DNA from: Clostridia bacterium
GTDB lineage: Bacteria > Bacillota > Clostridia > Lachnospirales > Lachnospiraceae
Assembly (NCBI GenBank): GCA_029101305.1
Contig: JAQXQS010000124.1
Span: forward strand, 1-49,834
Length of the DNA: 49,834 bases
Direction of reading: 5' to 3'
How positions within the stretch are numbered: the stretch's first letter is position 1; the number at the start of each line of letters is the position of its first letter. Positions 23,947 to 31,961 of the stretch are shown one piece after another. The position numbers were made by a program, and so were the translations under genes. The notes below the pieces were generated by a model. It did no database searches, was not told where the DNA came from, and saw only the letters and a program-made list of their open reading frames with translations.

Positions 23947-24996
23947 ATGAAAAAAAGATTAATGGCAGCAGTTTTATCAACAGCTATGGCAGCTACAATG
24001 TTATTAACAGGAAGCATCAGTGTACAGGCAGCAGATGCAGCTGCAGCAAATGACCCGGCAGTAGAGCTGATCTTCACATCTGTATCTGTAAGCGGTGACT
24101 CCCATACAGAGGCTATGTATGCATTTGCAGATAAGGTAGAGGAATTATCCGGCGGCTCCGTAACATGTAAATGCTATGATAACGGCTCCCTGTTCTCTTC
24201 TGAGAATGAGTTCGACGCTCTTCTGAACGGAGATGCTGACCTGGCTTATATTTCTTTCCCGACCATCGCAACACAGATTCCGTCCTACAGCATGTTTGCT
24301 TCCGGATATCTGTTCAGCTCCTATGAGCATATGACAAGCGTACTGAACGGCGATATTGGATTAAATAAGATCCGTCCGGAAATCGAAGAGAAGCTGAATA
24401 TCAAACCTCTTTCCAGCTTCTATCTTGGAAGTCGTGTAATCAATACAAGAGAAAAAGAAATCAACAGCTACGATGACATGAGCGGATTACTTCTGCGTAT
24501 GCCAAACTCTGAAGCATGGCTGTTCCTTGGCGAGGCACTTGGTGCCAACCCGACCCCGCTTTCCTTCAGTGAGCTGTACACCGCACTTCAGACAGGTGCT
24601 GTAGATGCACAGGACAATCCGCTTCCAAGTATCGAGAGTGCGAAATTCTACGAAGTAACAAAATACATCGCAATCACAAACCATGTAGTTGACTCCATTA
24701 TGCCATGTATCAACGGTGACACCTGGAATGAGATGACAGAGGCTCAGCAGGAAGCTGTTACAGAGGCTATGGAATATGCAAGAGACGTAAACGACACAGC
24801 AAGACTTGACAGAGAAGCAGAGCTGATCAAATTCTTCGAAGAGCAGGGACTTACTGTTACCTATCCTGACATCAACGAGTTCAAAGAAAAAGTTCAGGCT
24901 AAGTACATGGAAAACGAAGACATGATCAAAGACTGGGATATGGACCTTTACAATGAGATCCAGGCTATGGCAACTACAGAGGAAGCTGCTGAGTAA
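23947..24996 (+). CDS. dctP: TRAP transporter solute-binding protein (DctP family)
   Basis: 349 residues with a signal peptide cleaved near SVQAADA (about residue 28); there is no lipobox. The family phrases are clear: the GDSHTEAMYAFADKVEELSGG start, LNGDADLAYISFPTIATQIPS, the acid-binding arginine segment LLLRMPNSEAWLFLGEALGANPTPLSFSE in pieces, and LQTGAVDAQDNPL. These proteins capture organic or sugar acids outside the cell. AGGAGG lies before the ATG. It precedes dctQ and dctM, with a hairpin between it and dctQ that could keep the binding protein in excess over the membrane parts. Confidence 0.93.
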   Translation: MKKRLMAAVLSTAMAATMLLTGSISVQAADAAAANDPAVELIFTSVSVSGDSHTEAMYAFADKVEELSGGSVTCKCYDNGSLFSSENEFDALLNGDADLAYISFPTIATQIPSYSMFASGYLFSSYEHMTSVLNGDIGLNKIRPEIEEKLNIKPLSSFYLGSRVINTREKEINSYDDMSGLLLRMPNSEAWLFLGEALGANPTPLSFSELYTALQTGAVDAQDNPLPSIESAKFYEVTKYIAITNHVVDSIMPCINGDTWNEMTEAQQEAVTEAMEYARDVNDTARLDREAELIKFFEEQGLTVTYPDINEFKEKVQAKYMENEDMIKDWDMDLYNEIQAMATTEEAAE

Positions 24997-25084
24997 CCAG
25001 GCGGTCAGGATAATATGTAAGATATGACAATAAAGCTATAAAACCGACGGTAAACTTGAGACATCTGTCTGACTTATAAAAAGA

Positions 25085-25118
25085 AAAAGTCCCAGGCTGC
25101 GTGCGGCCTGGGATTTTC
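25085..25118 (+). terminator. Partial terminator between dctP and dctQ
   Basis: TCCCAGGC (25090-25097) pairs with GCCTGGGA (25106-25113), flanked by AAAAAG and TTTTC. It lies inside the operon, where such hairpins usually lower distal expression or stabilise the upstream mRNA. Confidence 0.7.
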
Positions 25119-25119
25119 A

Positions 25120-25135
25120 CTAGAGTGTGTAAAAA
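25120..25135 (+). repeat. Degenerate CTAGAG repeat end before dctQ
   Basis: CTAGAGTGTGTAAAAA matches the repeat end seen at 4301, with the TTTG core shortened, as in the copy at 4463-4478. Confidence 0.45.
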
Positions 25136-25185
25136 AAAGGCACTAGAAGGGAACTGATGAAATACCTTCGAAAGGAGAGGAAACT

Positions 25186-25680
25186 GTGGATAAGTTCAAA
25201 AAGATCGTGAAAAAGATCGTGGATTTCCTGGGCGTAACCATTCCCAATATTACGTTCCTGGTAATTTTCCTTACATTTATGGTAACGATCATATCCAGAT
25301 ATTTTTTCAAAACTCCTGTAACCTGGAGCTATGAGGTATCTGTACTGGGATATATGTGGACCATGTTCTTCGGCGTTGGAAAAGCAATGGAAGCGGATGA
25401 ACACGTAGTATTTGGTCTGGTTTACGATGCGGTGAAACCGCGCACCCAGTTTATTTTTAAAGTAGTTTATAACGTATTTCTGCTGATTCTGCTTGTAGTA
25501 TGTTTTGTACCATGCTTCCAGTCCATGATCGGAAAGAAGATGGTGACAGGTGTGCTGAAGCTTCCATATACAGTGGTATTTGCGCCATTTATGTATATGC
25601 TTGCAGAGATCATTGTGAGAACCTGCATTAATATCAGAAATGCATTCAAAGAATACAAGGAAGGAGGAAAAGAATCATGA
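25186..25680 (+). CDS. dctQ: TRAP transporter small permease (DctQ family)
   Basis: 164 residues with four membrane helices (about 18-40, 50-70, 90-110 and 128-148), the normal DctQ layout. The phrase RYFFKTPVTWSYEVSVLGYMWTMFFGVG in pieces is characteristic (WxxE in the second helix). The start is GTG 25186, behind AAAGGAGAGG. Its last codons overlap the dctM start by four bases (ATGA), so the two are translationally coupled. Confidence 0.92.
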   Translation: MDKFKKIVKKIVDFLGVTIPNITFLVIFLTFMVTIISRYFFKTPVTWSYEVSVLGYMWTMFFGVGKAMEADEHVVFGLVYDAVKPRTQFIFKVVYNVFLLILLVVCFVPCFQSMIGKKMVTGVLKLPYTVVFAPFMYMLAEIIVRTCINIRNAFKEYKEGGKES

Positions 25681-26963
25681 GTATGCCGATTATCATGCTG
25701 TTTGTTGTTATGGCCATCTGTTTCATAATCCGTATGCCTGTTTCATTCTCCATGCTTGCAGCTTCTATTACCTATTTTCTGCTTGCAGCCCCGGATAAGC
25801 TGGGCCAGGTATTCACAGTTATCACTGGAAACATGTTTGCCAACTATACCATGCTTGCAGCTCCGCTGTTTATTTTCATGGCAAATGTGTTAAACGAAGG
25901 TGAGGTAACAGACAAGCTGTTCTCCTTCTGTAATGGTCTTCTTGGAAGATTAAAAGGTGGTACAGCACAGGTTAACGTATTTATTTCCCTTATTTTCTCC
26001 GGTATGACCGGTTCTGCTATTGCAGATGCTTCCGGTATTGGTCTTATGGAAATCGACCAGATGAAAAAAGAGGGTTACGACGCAGAGTTCAGCAGTGCCA
26101 TTACAGCCGCTTCTGCAACTGTAGGACCGATTTTCCCGCCAAGTATTCCAATGGTTATTTATGCCATGTTGTCTGGTGCTTCCATTGGTAAGCTGTTCAT
26201 GGGCGGTATGGTTCCTGGCGTTTTACTTGCCATTCTTCTTATGATCTACGTTGCGTTTATTTCTCACAAGAGAAATTATCCGGCTGGTGTTGTCATGAGC
26301 AAGAGAGAGTTTCTGAGAGCTACATTACAGGCTCTTCCGGCACTTTTTACAGTTGTTATTCTTCTTGGCGGAATTTATTCCGGTATCTGTACTCCTACAG
26401 AGGCTGGTGCTGTTGCTTCTGCATATGCGCTGATCATCTCTGCACTGGTTTACAAAACACTGGGATGGAAAAAGCTTTGGGGTATTATTAAGAAATCCGC
26501 TGCCAACACAGCTACACTGGCTCTCCTTTGCGGAACCTCCATGCTGTTCTCCTACATTATCTCTCTGGAGCAGGTTCCGAGAGTAGTTGCAAGCCTTGTT
26601 ATGGGAATCACAGACAACAAGTACATTTTCCTGTTTATTGTAAACATCGTATTCCTTCTTCTGGGCTGTGTACTTGATGTAAGTACCATCCAGCTGGTTT
26701 TCGTACCGATGGTACTGCCGCTGGTACAGGCTATGGGAATCGACCTTGTTCATTTCGGTGTTGTTATCTGCCTGAACATGATGATCGGTCTTTCCACACC
26801 GCCATTTGGTATGCTGTTGTTTATTGTTTCCGGACTTGGAAAAACGAAGATCAAGGGTGTCATACGGGAGATATTGCCGATGGTACTGATCATGATCGCA
26901 TTGTTATTCCTTGTTACTTATGTACCGGATATTATCATGTTTATACCTAACAACTTCATGTAA
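25677..26963 (+). CDS. dctM: TRAP transporter large permease (DctM family)
   Basis: 428 residues with about 11-12 membrane helices. Family phrases include MLAAPLFIFMANVLNEG, the FSGMTGSAIADASGIG loop, GPIFPPSIPMVIYAM and TPPFGMLLFI. It forms the Na+-driven pore with DctQ and takes substrate from DctP. The gene is followed by a compact terminator. The whole transporter lies between a NAL-family aldolase and a glycosidase, pointing to a sugar acid rather than a C4-dicarboxylate. Confidence 0.94.
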   Translation: MSMPIIMLFVVMAICFIIRMPVSFSMLAASITYFLLAAPDKLGQVFTVITGNMFANYTMLAAPLFIFMANVLNEGEVTDKLFSFCNGLLGRLKGGTAQVNVFISLIFSGMTGSAIADASGIGLMEIDQMKKEGYDAEFSSAITAASATVGPIFPPSIPMVIYAMLSGASIGKLFMGGMVPGVLLAILLMIYVAFISHKRNYPAGVVMSKREFLRATLQALPALFTVVILLGGIYSGICTPTEAGAVASAYALIISALVYKTLGWKKLWGIIKKSAANTATLALLCGTSMLFSYIISLEQVPRVVASLVMGITDNKYIFLFIVNIVFLLLGCVLDVSTIQLVFVPMVLPLVQAMGIDLVHFGVVICLNMMIGLSTPPFGMLLFIVSGLGKTKIKGVIREILPMVLIMIALLFLVTYVPDIIMFIPNNFM

Positions 26964-26983
26964 AATATGATCTTGGGTAATGA

Positions 26984-27011
26984 GAAAGGGACTGTTTTGC
27001 AGTCCCTTTTG
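26984..27011 (+). terminator. Intrinsic terminator after dctM
   Basis: AAAGGGACTG-TTTTG-CAGTCCCTTTT is a short perfect hairpin with a T-tract. Some read-through into the glycosidase gene 54 bases later is possible. Confidence 0.8.
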
Positions 27012-27064
27012 CTGACTTTTGAGGGAAATGGCGAAGGTTGTTTTGTAAAGGAAAGGTGAAAAAT

Positions 27065-30000
27065 ATGGGCACGATAGAGGAAATGAAGAAAATGCTTGCA
27101 GACCCGCCGAAGGAGTACCGCAGTGCTCCGTTCTGGGGATGGAATGATAAGCTGGAAAAAAAGAATCTGGGCGAACAGATCGCAGGATTTAAACAAGCCG
27201 GGATGGGTGGATTTTTTATTCATTCAAGAGAAGGCTTAGAGACAGAGTATCTTTCCACAGAATGGATGGAGGACGTGAAGTTTTGTGTGGATAAAGCACG
27301 GGAAAATGACCTGGAGCTGTGGATATATGATGAAGATAAATGGCCGTCAGGTGCTGCGGGTGGAATGGTGAGCCGGGAGAATCCGGCAGAGTTTACCGCA
27401 AGAGCGCTCACTATGGAGTGTGTACGGCCGAAGGATACGCAGCAAGAGGTTCGCGCAAATGAAGTAACAGATACAGAGATTATACAGGGAGTTTATGTAA
27501 TCAGTACGGAGAATAATGGCAGATTTATAAAACGAATGAAAGAATATGCCACTTACGAAGAGGCTGTTTTGGCCTGCGGTACTGATGAGGAGATTCTCAT
27601 CCTCCGCCAGGAAATTTCCGGAAAAAGTGAATGGTACAACGGCTTAATGCCGCCGGACAATCTGAACCCGGAGAGCGTAAAAGCCTTCCTGAAGTTGACC
27701 CATGAGCATTATGAGGAAGCCTTTGGCGGAAGCTTCCCGAAAGAAGTGAAGGGCTTTTTTACAGATGAGCCCAATTGCTGTGATTTTTACAGTGTATTTC
27801 ATGAAGGAAGACCGTGGATTCCGTGGAGCATTGGATTTAAAGAATATTTCGTGGAAAAAAGAGGCTATGATCCCCAGGAAAAGCTGCCGTATCTGTTTTT
27901 TGACGGGGAGGAGGCGTCTAAGATCCGTCACGATTATTGGAAGACAGTGGCGCAGCGGTTTGAAGAGAGCTACATGAAGCAGGTTTATGAGTGGTGTGAC
28001 GAAAGAGGACTTCGTACAACGGGACACATTTTATATGAAAATGACCTGGGGTACCAGACCCGTGTATGTGGTGCTGCAATGCCGCAGCTCCGCTATCTGC
28101 ACAATCCGGGAATTGATCTTCTGGGTGCGCAGACAGATGAGTATCTGACCGTGAAACAATGTGCCAGTGTGGCGCATCAGTATGACCGTTCCATGACCAT
28201 CAGTGAGGCTTACGGCTGTACTGGATGGGAGCTGGATTTTTCCACCCAGAAATGGCTGGGGGACTGGCAGTTTGCCCTGGGAATCACAAGAAGATGCCAG
28301 CATCTTGCTTTATATTCCATCACGGGCTGTAGGAAAAGAGATTATCCGCCTGTTTTTAATTACCAGAATACCTGGTGGGAAGACAATGATAAAATGGAGG
28401 ATTATTTCGGCCGCCTGGCGTTGTGCCTTTCCCAGGGTGAGCCGGTACGCAAAGTGCTGATGCTCCACCCGATTTCCAGCATCTGGACCCAGTGCCGCAG
28501 TGACCGGGAGGAGGATTTCACCCATCTGGAAATGAACATGGGATGGCTGGATGAACATATTACTTCACTGAACCGGAAAGGGGAGTATTATAACCGGAGC
28601 GCAAAGGCTTTGACCGCGGGACATGTGGATTTTGATTTTGGGGATGAGCTTCTGCTGGAACAGGATGGCAAGGTAGAGAACGGAATGTTTATAGCTGGAA
28701 AGTGCCGTTATCAGGTGGTTGTGGTTCCGGGAGTATGCAATTTATTTGCAAATACAGTGAAGCTGCTGAAGGAATTTATTGGATCTGGCGGCACTGTGAT
28801 CTGGCTGAAACCTTATCCGGTGATGATCGAAGGGGAAAAAATCTGCGGTGAAAAATATGGAGACATCCGGGAGCTTCTTGGCGAGGAAGCTTTTGTTCAT
28901 ACCGTGGAGCATGAATGGGAGCTGACGGAAGCTGTGAGAAGGTGCACCGGAATAGATTTCTCAGTGAGAAATGCCAGCGGGGCAGAAGACGGGGAGATTC
29001 TTTCTATGCTTCGTGAAACTGAAGATGGGCATATTCTTTTCCTCAGCAACCATGACCGGAACAAGGAACATCAGGTTTACATAAAGATAGACTGCGGGAA
29101 TGTGGTGGAAGAATTTGATCCTCTGACGGGAGAACTCCATAAGGTAGATACGGTGAAAGAGCGCGAAGGTGTCTGCTTTACAAGAACATTTGCCACGGGA
29201 ATGAGCCGAGTTTATTTTATCCGAAAAGAAAGAGCCTGGGAAGTATTAGAGCTTTCTGAAAAAGCTGCCACTTTCCCATACCGTCATCCTCATTATACAG
29301 ATCCGGTTCTGGCAACTTTCGGACCGGATGCCAGATTTAGAAGGACTATGGAAAATGTGCTGACTATAGACCGGTGCACTTATGAACTAGGCGGAGAAGA
29401 AAATCCGATTTTTCGTTTGCAAAATGAAGCTTACGTCGGAAATAATATGGTAAAAGCTGATAAAATTGGAAAAGAAGCAGAATCAGGAAATGAGAGTAGC
29501 TTGGACCGGCTTTGCTTAGGCAATACGGGAGAGTCCGCAGAAATGGAAATCTGGCAGGCACAGCGGGAAATCCGGGAGAAGCTGCATATGCAGCAGGTTT
29601 ATTACAATGGTGCACCCCAGAGATATACCTGGGTGGATCAGCCACACCCGTCAGATGGAACAGAGTTTGCTATGCATTTCAGATTTCATGTGGCGGAGGA
29701 TATTTCCGGTGCGTGCAGCTTCGTGATCGAGAAACCGTATGGTCTGGAAGTATATCTGGACGGGAAAAAATGCGAGCAGACGGATTCCTGGTTTATTGAT
29801 AAAGATATGATCTGTTTCAGATTACCTGCGCTGACAAAAGGAGCGCATAAAATTACAGTCAGAGGAGCATACGACCAGAAACGGGAACTGGAAGATGTAT
29901 TTATAACGGGAAATTTTGCAGTTGATCTGGATGGAAATATTTTCCGGGAAAAAGAAATGATACACACAGGTGACTGGAGTATGCAAGGTTATGTAAACTA

Positions 30001-30376
30001 TCCGGGAGGAATGATTTACCAGTACAAGGTTCCGCAGCTGATATCTGATAAGCAGGTTCTTCTTCATCTTGGAGAGTGGAAGGGAACTCTTCTGAAAGTC
30101 AGGGTAAACGGTCAGGAGGCTGGCTTCCATTTCGAAAAGAAGAATTGTGTTACAGATGTGACTGGTTTATTTGAGAAAGAGGAAAATATCCTGGAAATCG
30201 AAATTTCCGGAAGCCCCAGAAATATGTTCGGACCATTCCACCAGTCTTACACCGGCTGCAGCCGGATCAGCTGGGCAGACTTCCGCACAGAAGGCATGTT
30301 CCACACTGATGGAAAGGTGCTGAAACCGTATGGAATGATGGGGCAGAGTTATATTTGTGAATATGAAGAGCAGTAA
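27065..30376 (+). CDS. Cytoplasmic GH106-like glycosidase (alpha-L-rhamnosidase type)
   Basis: 1103 residues, no signal peptide. The N-terminal catalytic region has the GH106-like opening (PKEYRSAPFWGWNDKLE, AGMGGFFIHSREGL, YDEDKWPSGAAGG). A flavodoxin/GATase-like segment lies near 550-620 (VVVPGVCNLFANTVKLLKEF), and beta-sandwich carbohydrate-binding domains of the GH2 sugar-binding type fill about 860-1090. ATG 27065 follows AAGGTG; the upstream ATG at 27038 has no ribosome site. The lack of export suggests it cuts small oligosaccharides after uptake. The aldolase and TRAP genes upstream and the YhcH gene downstream support a shared sugar-acid pathway. The family includes rhamnosidases, but substrate cannot be fixed from sequence. 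Confidence 0.8.
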   Translation: MGTIEEMKKMLADPPKEYRSAPFWGWNDKLEKKNLGEQIAGFKQAGMGGFFIHSREGLETEYLSTEWMEDVKFCVDKARENDLELWIYDEDKWPSGAAGGMVSRENPAEFTARALTMECVRPKDTQQEVRANEVTDTEIIQGVYVISTENNGRFIKRMKEYATYEEAVLACGTDEEILILRQEISGKSEWYNGLMPPDNLNPESVKAFLKLTHEHYEEAFGGSFPKEVKGFFTDEPNCCDFYSVFHEGRPWIPWSIGFKEYFVEKRGYDPQEKLPYLFFDGEEASKIRHDYWKTVAQRFEESYMKQVYEWCDERGLRTTGHILYENDLGYQTRVCGAAMPQLRYLHNPGIDLLGAQTDEYLTVKQCASVAHQYDRSMTISEAYGCTGWELDFSTQKWLGDWQFALGITRRCQHLALYSITGCRKRDYPPVFNYQNTWWEDNDKMEDYFGRLALCLSQGEPVRKVLMLHPISSIWTQCRSDREEDFTHLEMNMGWLDEHITSLNRKGEYYNRSAKALTAGHVDFDFGDELLLEQDGKVENGMFIAGKCRYQVVVVPGVCNLFANTVKLLKEFIGSGGTVIWLKPYPVMIEGEKICGEKYGDIRELLGEEAFVHTVEHEWELTEAVRRCTGIDFSVRNASGAEDGEILSMLRETEDGHILFLSNHDRNKEHQVYIKIDCGNVVEEFDPLTGELHKVDTVKEREGVCFTRTFATGMSRVYFIRKERAWEVLELSEKAATFPYRHPHYTDPVLATFGPDARFRRTMENVLTIDRCTYELGGEENPIFRLQNEAYVGNNMVKADKIGKEAESGNESSLDRLCLGNTGESAEMEIWQAQREIREKLHMQQVYYNGAPQRYTWVDQPHPSDGTEFAMHFRFHVAEDISGACSFVIEKPYGLEVYLDGKKCEQTDSWFIDKDMICFRLPALTKGAHKITVRGAYDQKRELEDVFITGNFAVDLDGNIFREKEMIHTGDWSMQGYVNYPGGMIYQYKVPQLISDKQVLLHLGEWKGTLLKVRVNGQEAGFHFEKKNCVTDVTGLFEKEENILEIEISGSPRNMFGPFHQSYTGCSRISWADFRTEGMFHTDGKVLKPYGMMGQSYICEYEEQ

Positions 30377-30382
30377 TTTCCC

Positions 30383-30549
30383 GATGCCACGGTTTGTTCC
30401 GCAGCTACGCTGCTCTCACAATCCGGGGGGCATGCGGAATTCGCTGATTTACTGCGTAAATCGCTATTTCCTCATGTTTGGCGGGTCAAAAGGTCAAAAG
30501 CTTTATCGTGCAAGCATGAACAGCTTTCTGACCTTTTGACCCTGGCATC
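30383..30549. repeat. 167-bp palindromic intergenic element
   Basis: Outer arms GATGCCA (30383-30389) and TGGCATC (30543-30549); a strong inner stem GGGTCAAAAGGTCA (30483-30496) pairs with TGACCTTTTGACCC (30529-30542). The tip contains TGCAAGCATG. Its left part (GTTCCGCAG...CTCTCACAATC, 30395-30423) resembles 47950-47978 in the element before the GH3 gene. Confidence 0.75.
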
Positions 30550-30587
30550 ATAAAAAAATGAAGTTACAGAGATTAGGAGGATTTACC

Positions 30588-31046
30588 ATGATTGCAGATT
30601 ATGCAGATAAATTAAGTTTATATAAAGAATTTAAAGATTACGCTGAAATGATTCAGCAGTTTATTGAAAGACAGAAAGCGGAAGAGCTTCCGGAAGGCAG
30701 ATACGATCTGGAAAACGGTATTTTTGCATTGGTTCAGAAATATACGACCAAGCCACTTGAAGGTGCCATGATGGAATCCCATAAGAAATACTGTGATCTG
30801 CAGTATATTGCCAAAGGTGTGGAGCGGATTTACTGGGCATCCCTTAGAAATCTTACAGTAGTGGACGACAAGACGCCGGACGCGGATATTCTTTTTTACC
30901 AGAGCGGCCCGGAGCAGGGCTTCACCAGGCTGGAGCCCGGGATGTTCGGCTTCTATGGTCCGGAAGATGGACATATGCCGTGTATTACAGATAGTGAACC
31001 ACAGGAGATGGTGAAGATTGTGTTTAAGATTCCGGTGGAAGGGTGA
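30588..31046 (+). CDS. YhcH/YjgK/YiaL-family protein (sugar-acid anomerase-like)
   Basis: 152 residues of the DUF386/TabA family, a cupin-like beta fold. Characteristic phrases are HKKYCDLQYIAKGVERI, FGFYGPEDGHMPCI and EMVKIVFKIPV, with probable metal-binding His and Glu residues. In E. coli the relative NanQ (YhcH) acts as a sialic acid anomerase beside NanA; others accompany plant sugar-acid pathways. AGGAGG lies seven bases before the ATG. Its place at the end of an aldolase, TRAP and glycosidase run makes an anomerase role for the imported sugar acid plausible; this is inference. Confidence 0.88.
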   Translation: MIADYADKLSLYKEFKDYAEMIQQFIERQKAEELPEGRYDLENGIFALVQKYTTKPLEGAMMESHKKYCDLQYIAKGVERIYWASLRNLTVVDDKTPDADILFYQSGPEQGFTRLEPGMFGFYGPEDGHMPCITDSEPQEMVKIVFKIPVEG

Positions 31047-31092
31047 AATTATTAATACGTGAAGAGAGAAAACGCATTTCCAGTGATACAGA

Positions 31093-31122
31093 TTGACAAG
31101 CTCTTTTCCATAAGCGTATACT
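31093..31122 (+). promoter_or_regulatory. Sigma-A promoter for the ECF S component gene
   Basis: TTGACA (31093-31098), an 18-base spacer, and TATACT (31117-31122), about 60 bases before the ATG. Confidence 0.7.
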
Positions 31123-31183
31123 ATAACGTGTTAAAACCTGTTTTGGGAAAAGCAGGAGAGAATACATTTAGGAGGAAAGAGCT

Positions 31184-31735
31184 ATGAAAAACAACAACAG
31201 TATCAAAACCGTAGTTGCCATTGGTATCGGTGCAGCGCTGTTCTTTGTGCTGGGACGTTTCGTTGCGATCCCAAGTCCGGTTCCGAACACAAATATCAGT
31301 CTTCAGTATGCAGTGCTGGGACTTCTCGCAGCAATGTATGGCCCGGTTGCAGGCGGACTGATCGGCTTCATCGGACATACCCTGATCGACCTGTCCTGGG
31401 GTGGAAGCCCATGGTGGAGCTGGGTTATCACATCTGCATTTGTGGGAGTAGTAGTTGGTCTGTTTGCGAAGAAGCTTCAGGTACAGGAAGGTGATTTCGG
31501 TAAAAGCAAAGTTGCTGTTTTCACTGTTGCAAACGTGATCGCACATGTAGTTGGATGGGTAGTTGTTGCCCCGGTACTTGACATTGTGATCTATGCTGAG
31601 CCGGCTAACAAAGTATTTGCACAGGGTGCATTCGCTGCAATTTCCAATACCATTACAGGTGTTGTAGTTGGCGGACTTCTGATTCTGGCTTATACTAAGA
31701 CAATTGCAAAGAAAGGTTCTCTGGATCAGGAGTAA
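31184..31735 (+). CDS. ECF transporter S component, UPF0397 family
   Basis: 183 residues with about five to six membrane helices. The opening VVAIGIGAALFFVLGRF, PVPNTNISLQYAVLGLLAAMYGPVAGGLIGFIGH in pieces, and GSPWWSWVI match UPF0397/COG4720 proteins, often named riboflavin-type ECF substrate binders, though the ligand is not firmly known for the family. The N-terminal AxxxA-like face (GIGAALF) fits docking to an EcfT subunit. AGGAGG lies before the ATG. The ATPase and T genes follow after a terminator. No vitamin riboswitch was recognised upstream. Confidence 0.88.
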   Translation: MKNNNSIKTVVAIGIGAALFFVLGRFVAIPSPVPNTNISLQYAVLGLLAAMYGPVAGGLIGFIGHTLIDLSWGGSPWWSWVITSAFVGVVVGLFAKKLQVQEGDFGKSKVAVFTVANVIAHVVGWVVVAPVLDIVIYAEPANKVFAQGAFAAISNTITGVVVGGLLILAYTKTIAKKGSLDQE

Positions 31736-31814
31736 GGTAATTCAGAGGGTAATGCTTGCTGAGGCATTCGTGAAGCAGTTATTAATCGGATGCGAAAGGT
31801 AACATTTGAGATTA

Positions 31815-31842
31815 GGCTGAGACTTGTGCTCAGTCTTTTTTT
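31815..31842 (+). terminator. Intrinsic terminator after the S component gene
   Basis: GGCTGAG (31815-31821) pairs with CTCAGTC (31829-31835), followed by seven T. Confidence 0.85.
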
Positions 31843-31856
31843 GTTATAGAATAGTT

Positions 31857-31900
31857 AACAGCTCAGATCTAACCTCAAAAATATTTAGTTCTGAACCGTT
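31857..31900. repeat. Short imperfect copy of the AACTGTTCAGA palindrome
   Basis: AACAGCTCAGA and TCTGAACCGTT are imperfect complements and resemble the arms of the element at 21506-21646. The interior is only about 20 bases, so it looks like an internally deleted copy. Confidence 0.5.
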
Positions 31901-31961
31901 ACAAATAGTTTAAATCTGATATAAAGATGTATTATAGTTTATTCGTTTTTTGAGGTACTAT

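Noticed and set aside
22887-31046. Classical sialic acid (nan) operon
   Set aside because: NanE, NanK, NagA and a sialidase are missing, and the glycosidase is of the rhamnosidase type.
31047-31183. Riboflavin or thiamine riboswitch before the ECF S gene
   Set aside because: Only a plain promoter and ribosome site were seen; no FMN or TPP consensus blocks and too little space.
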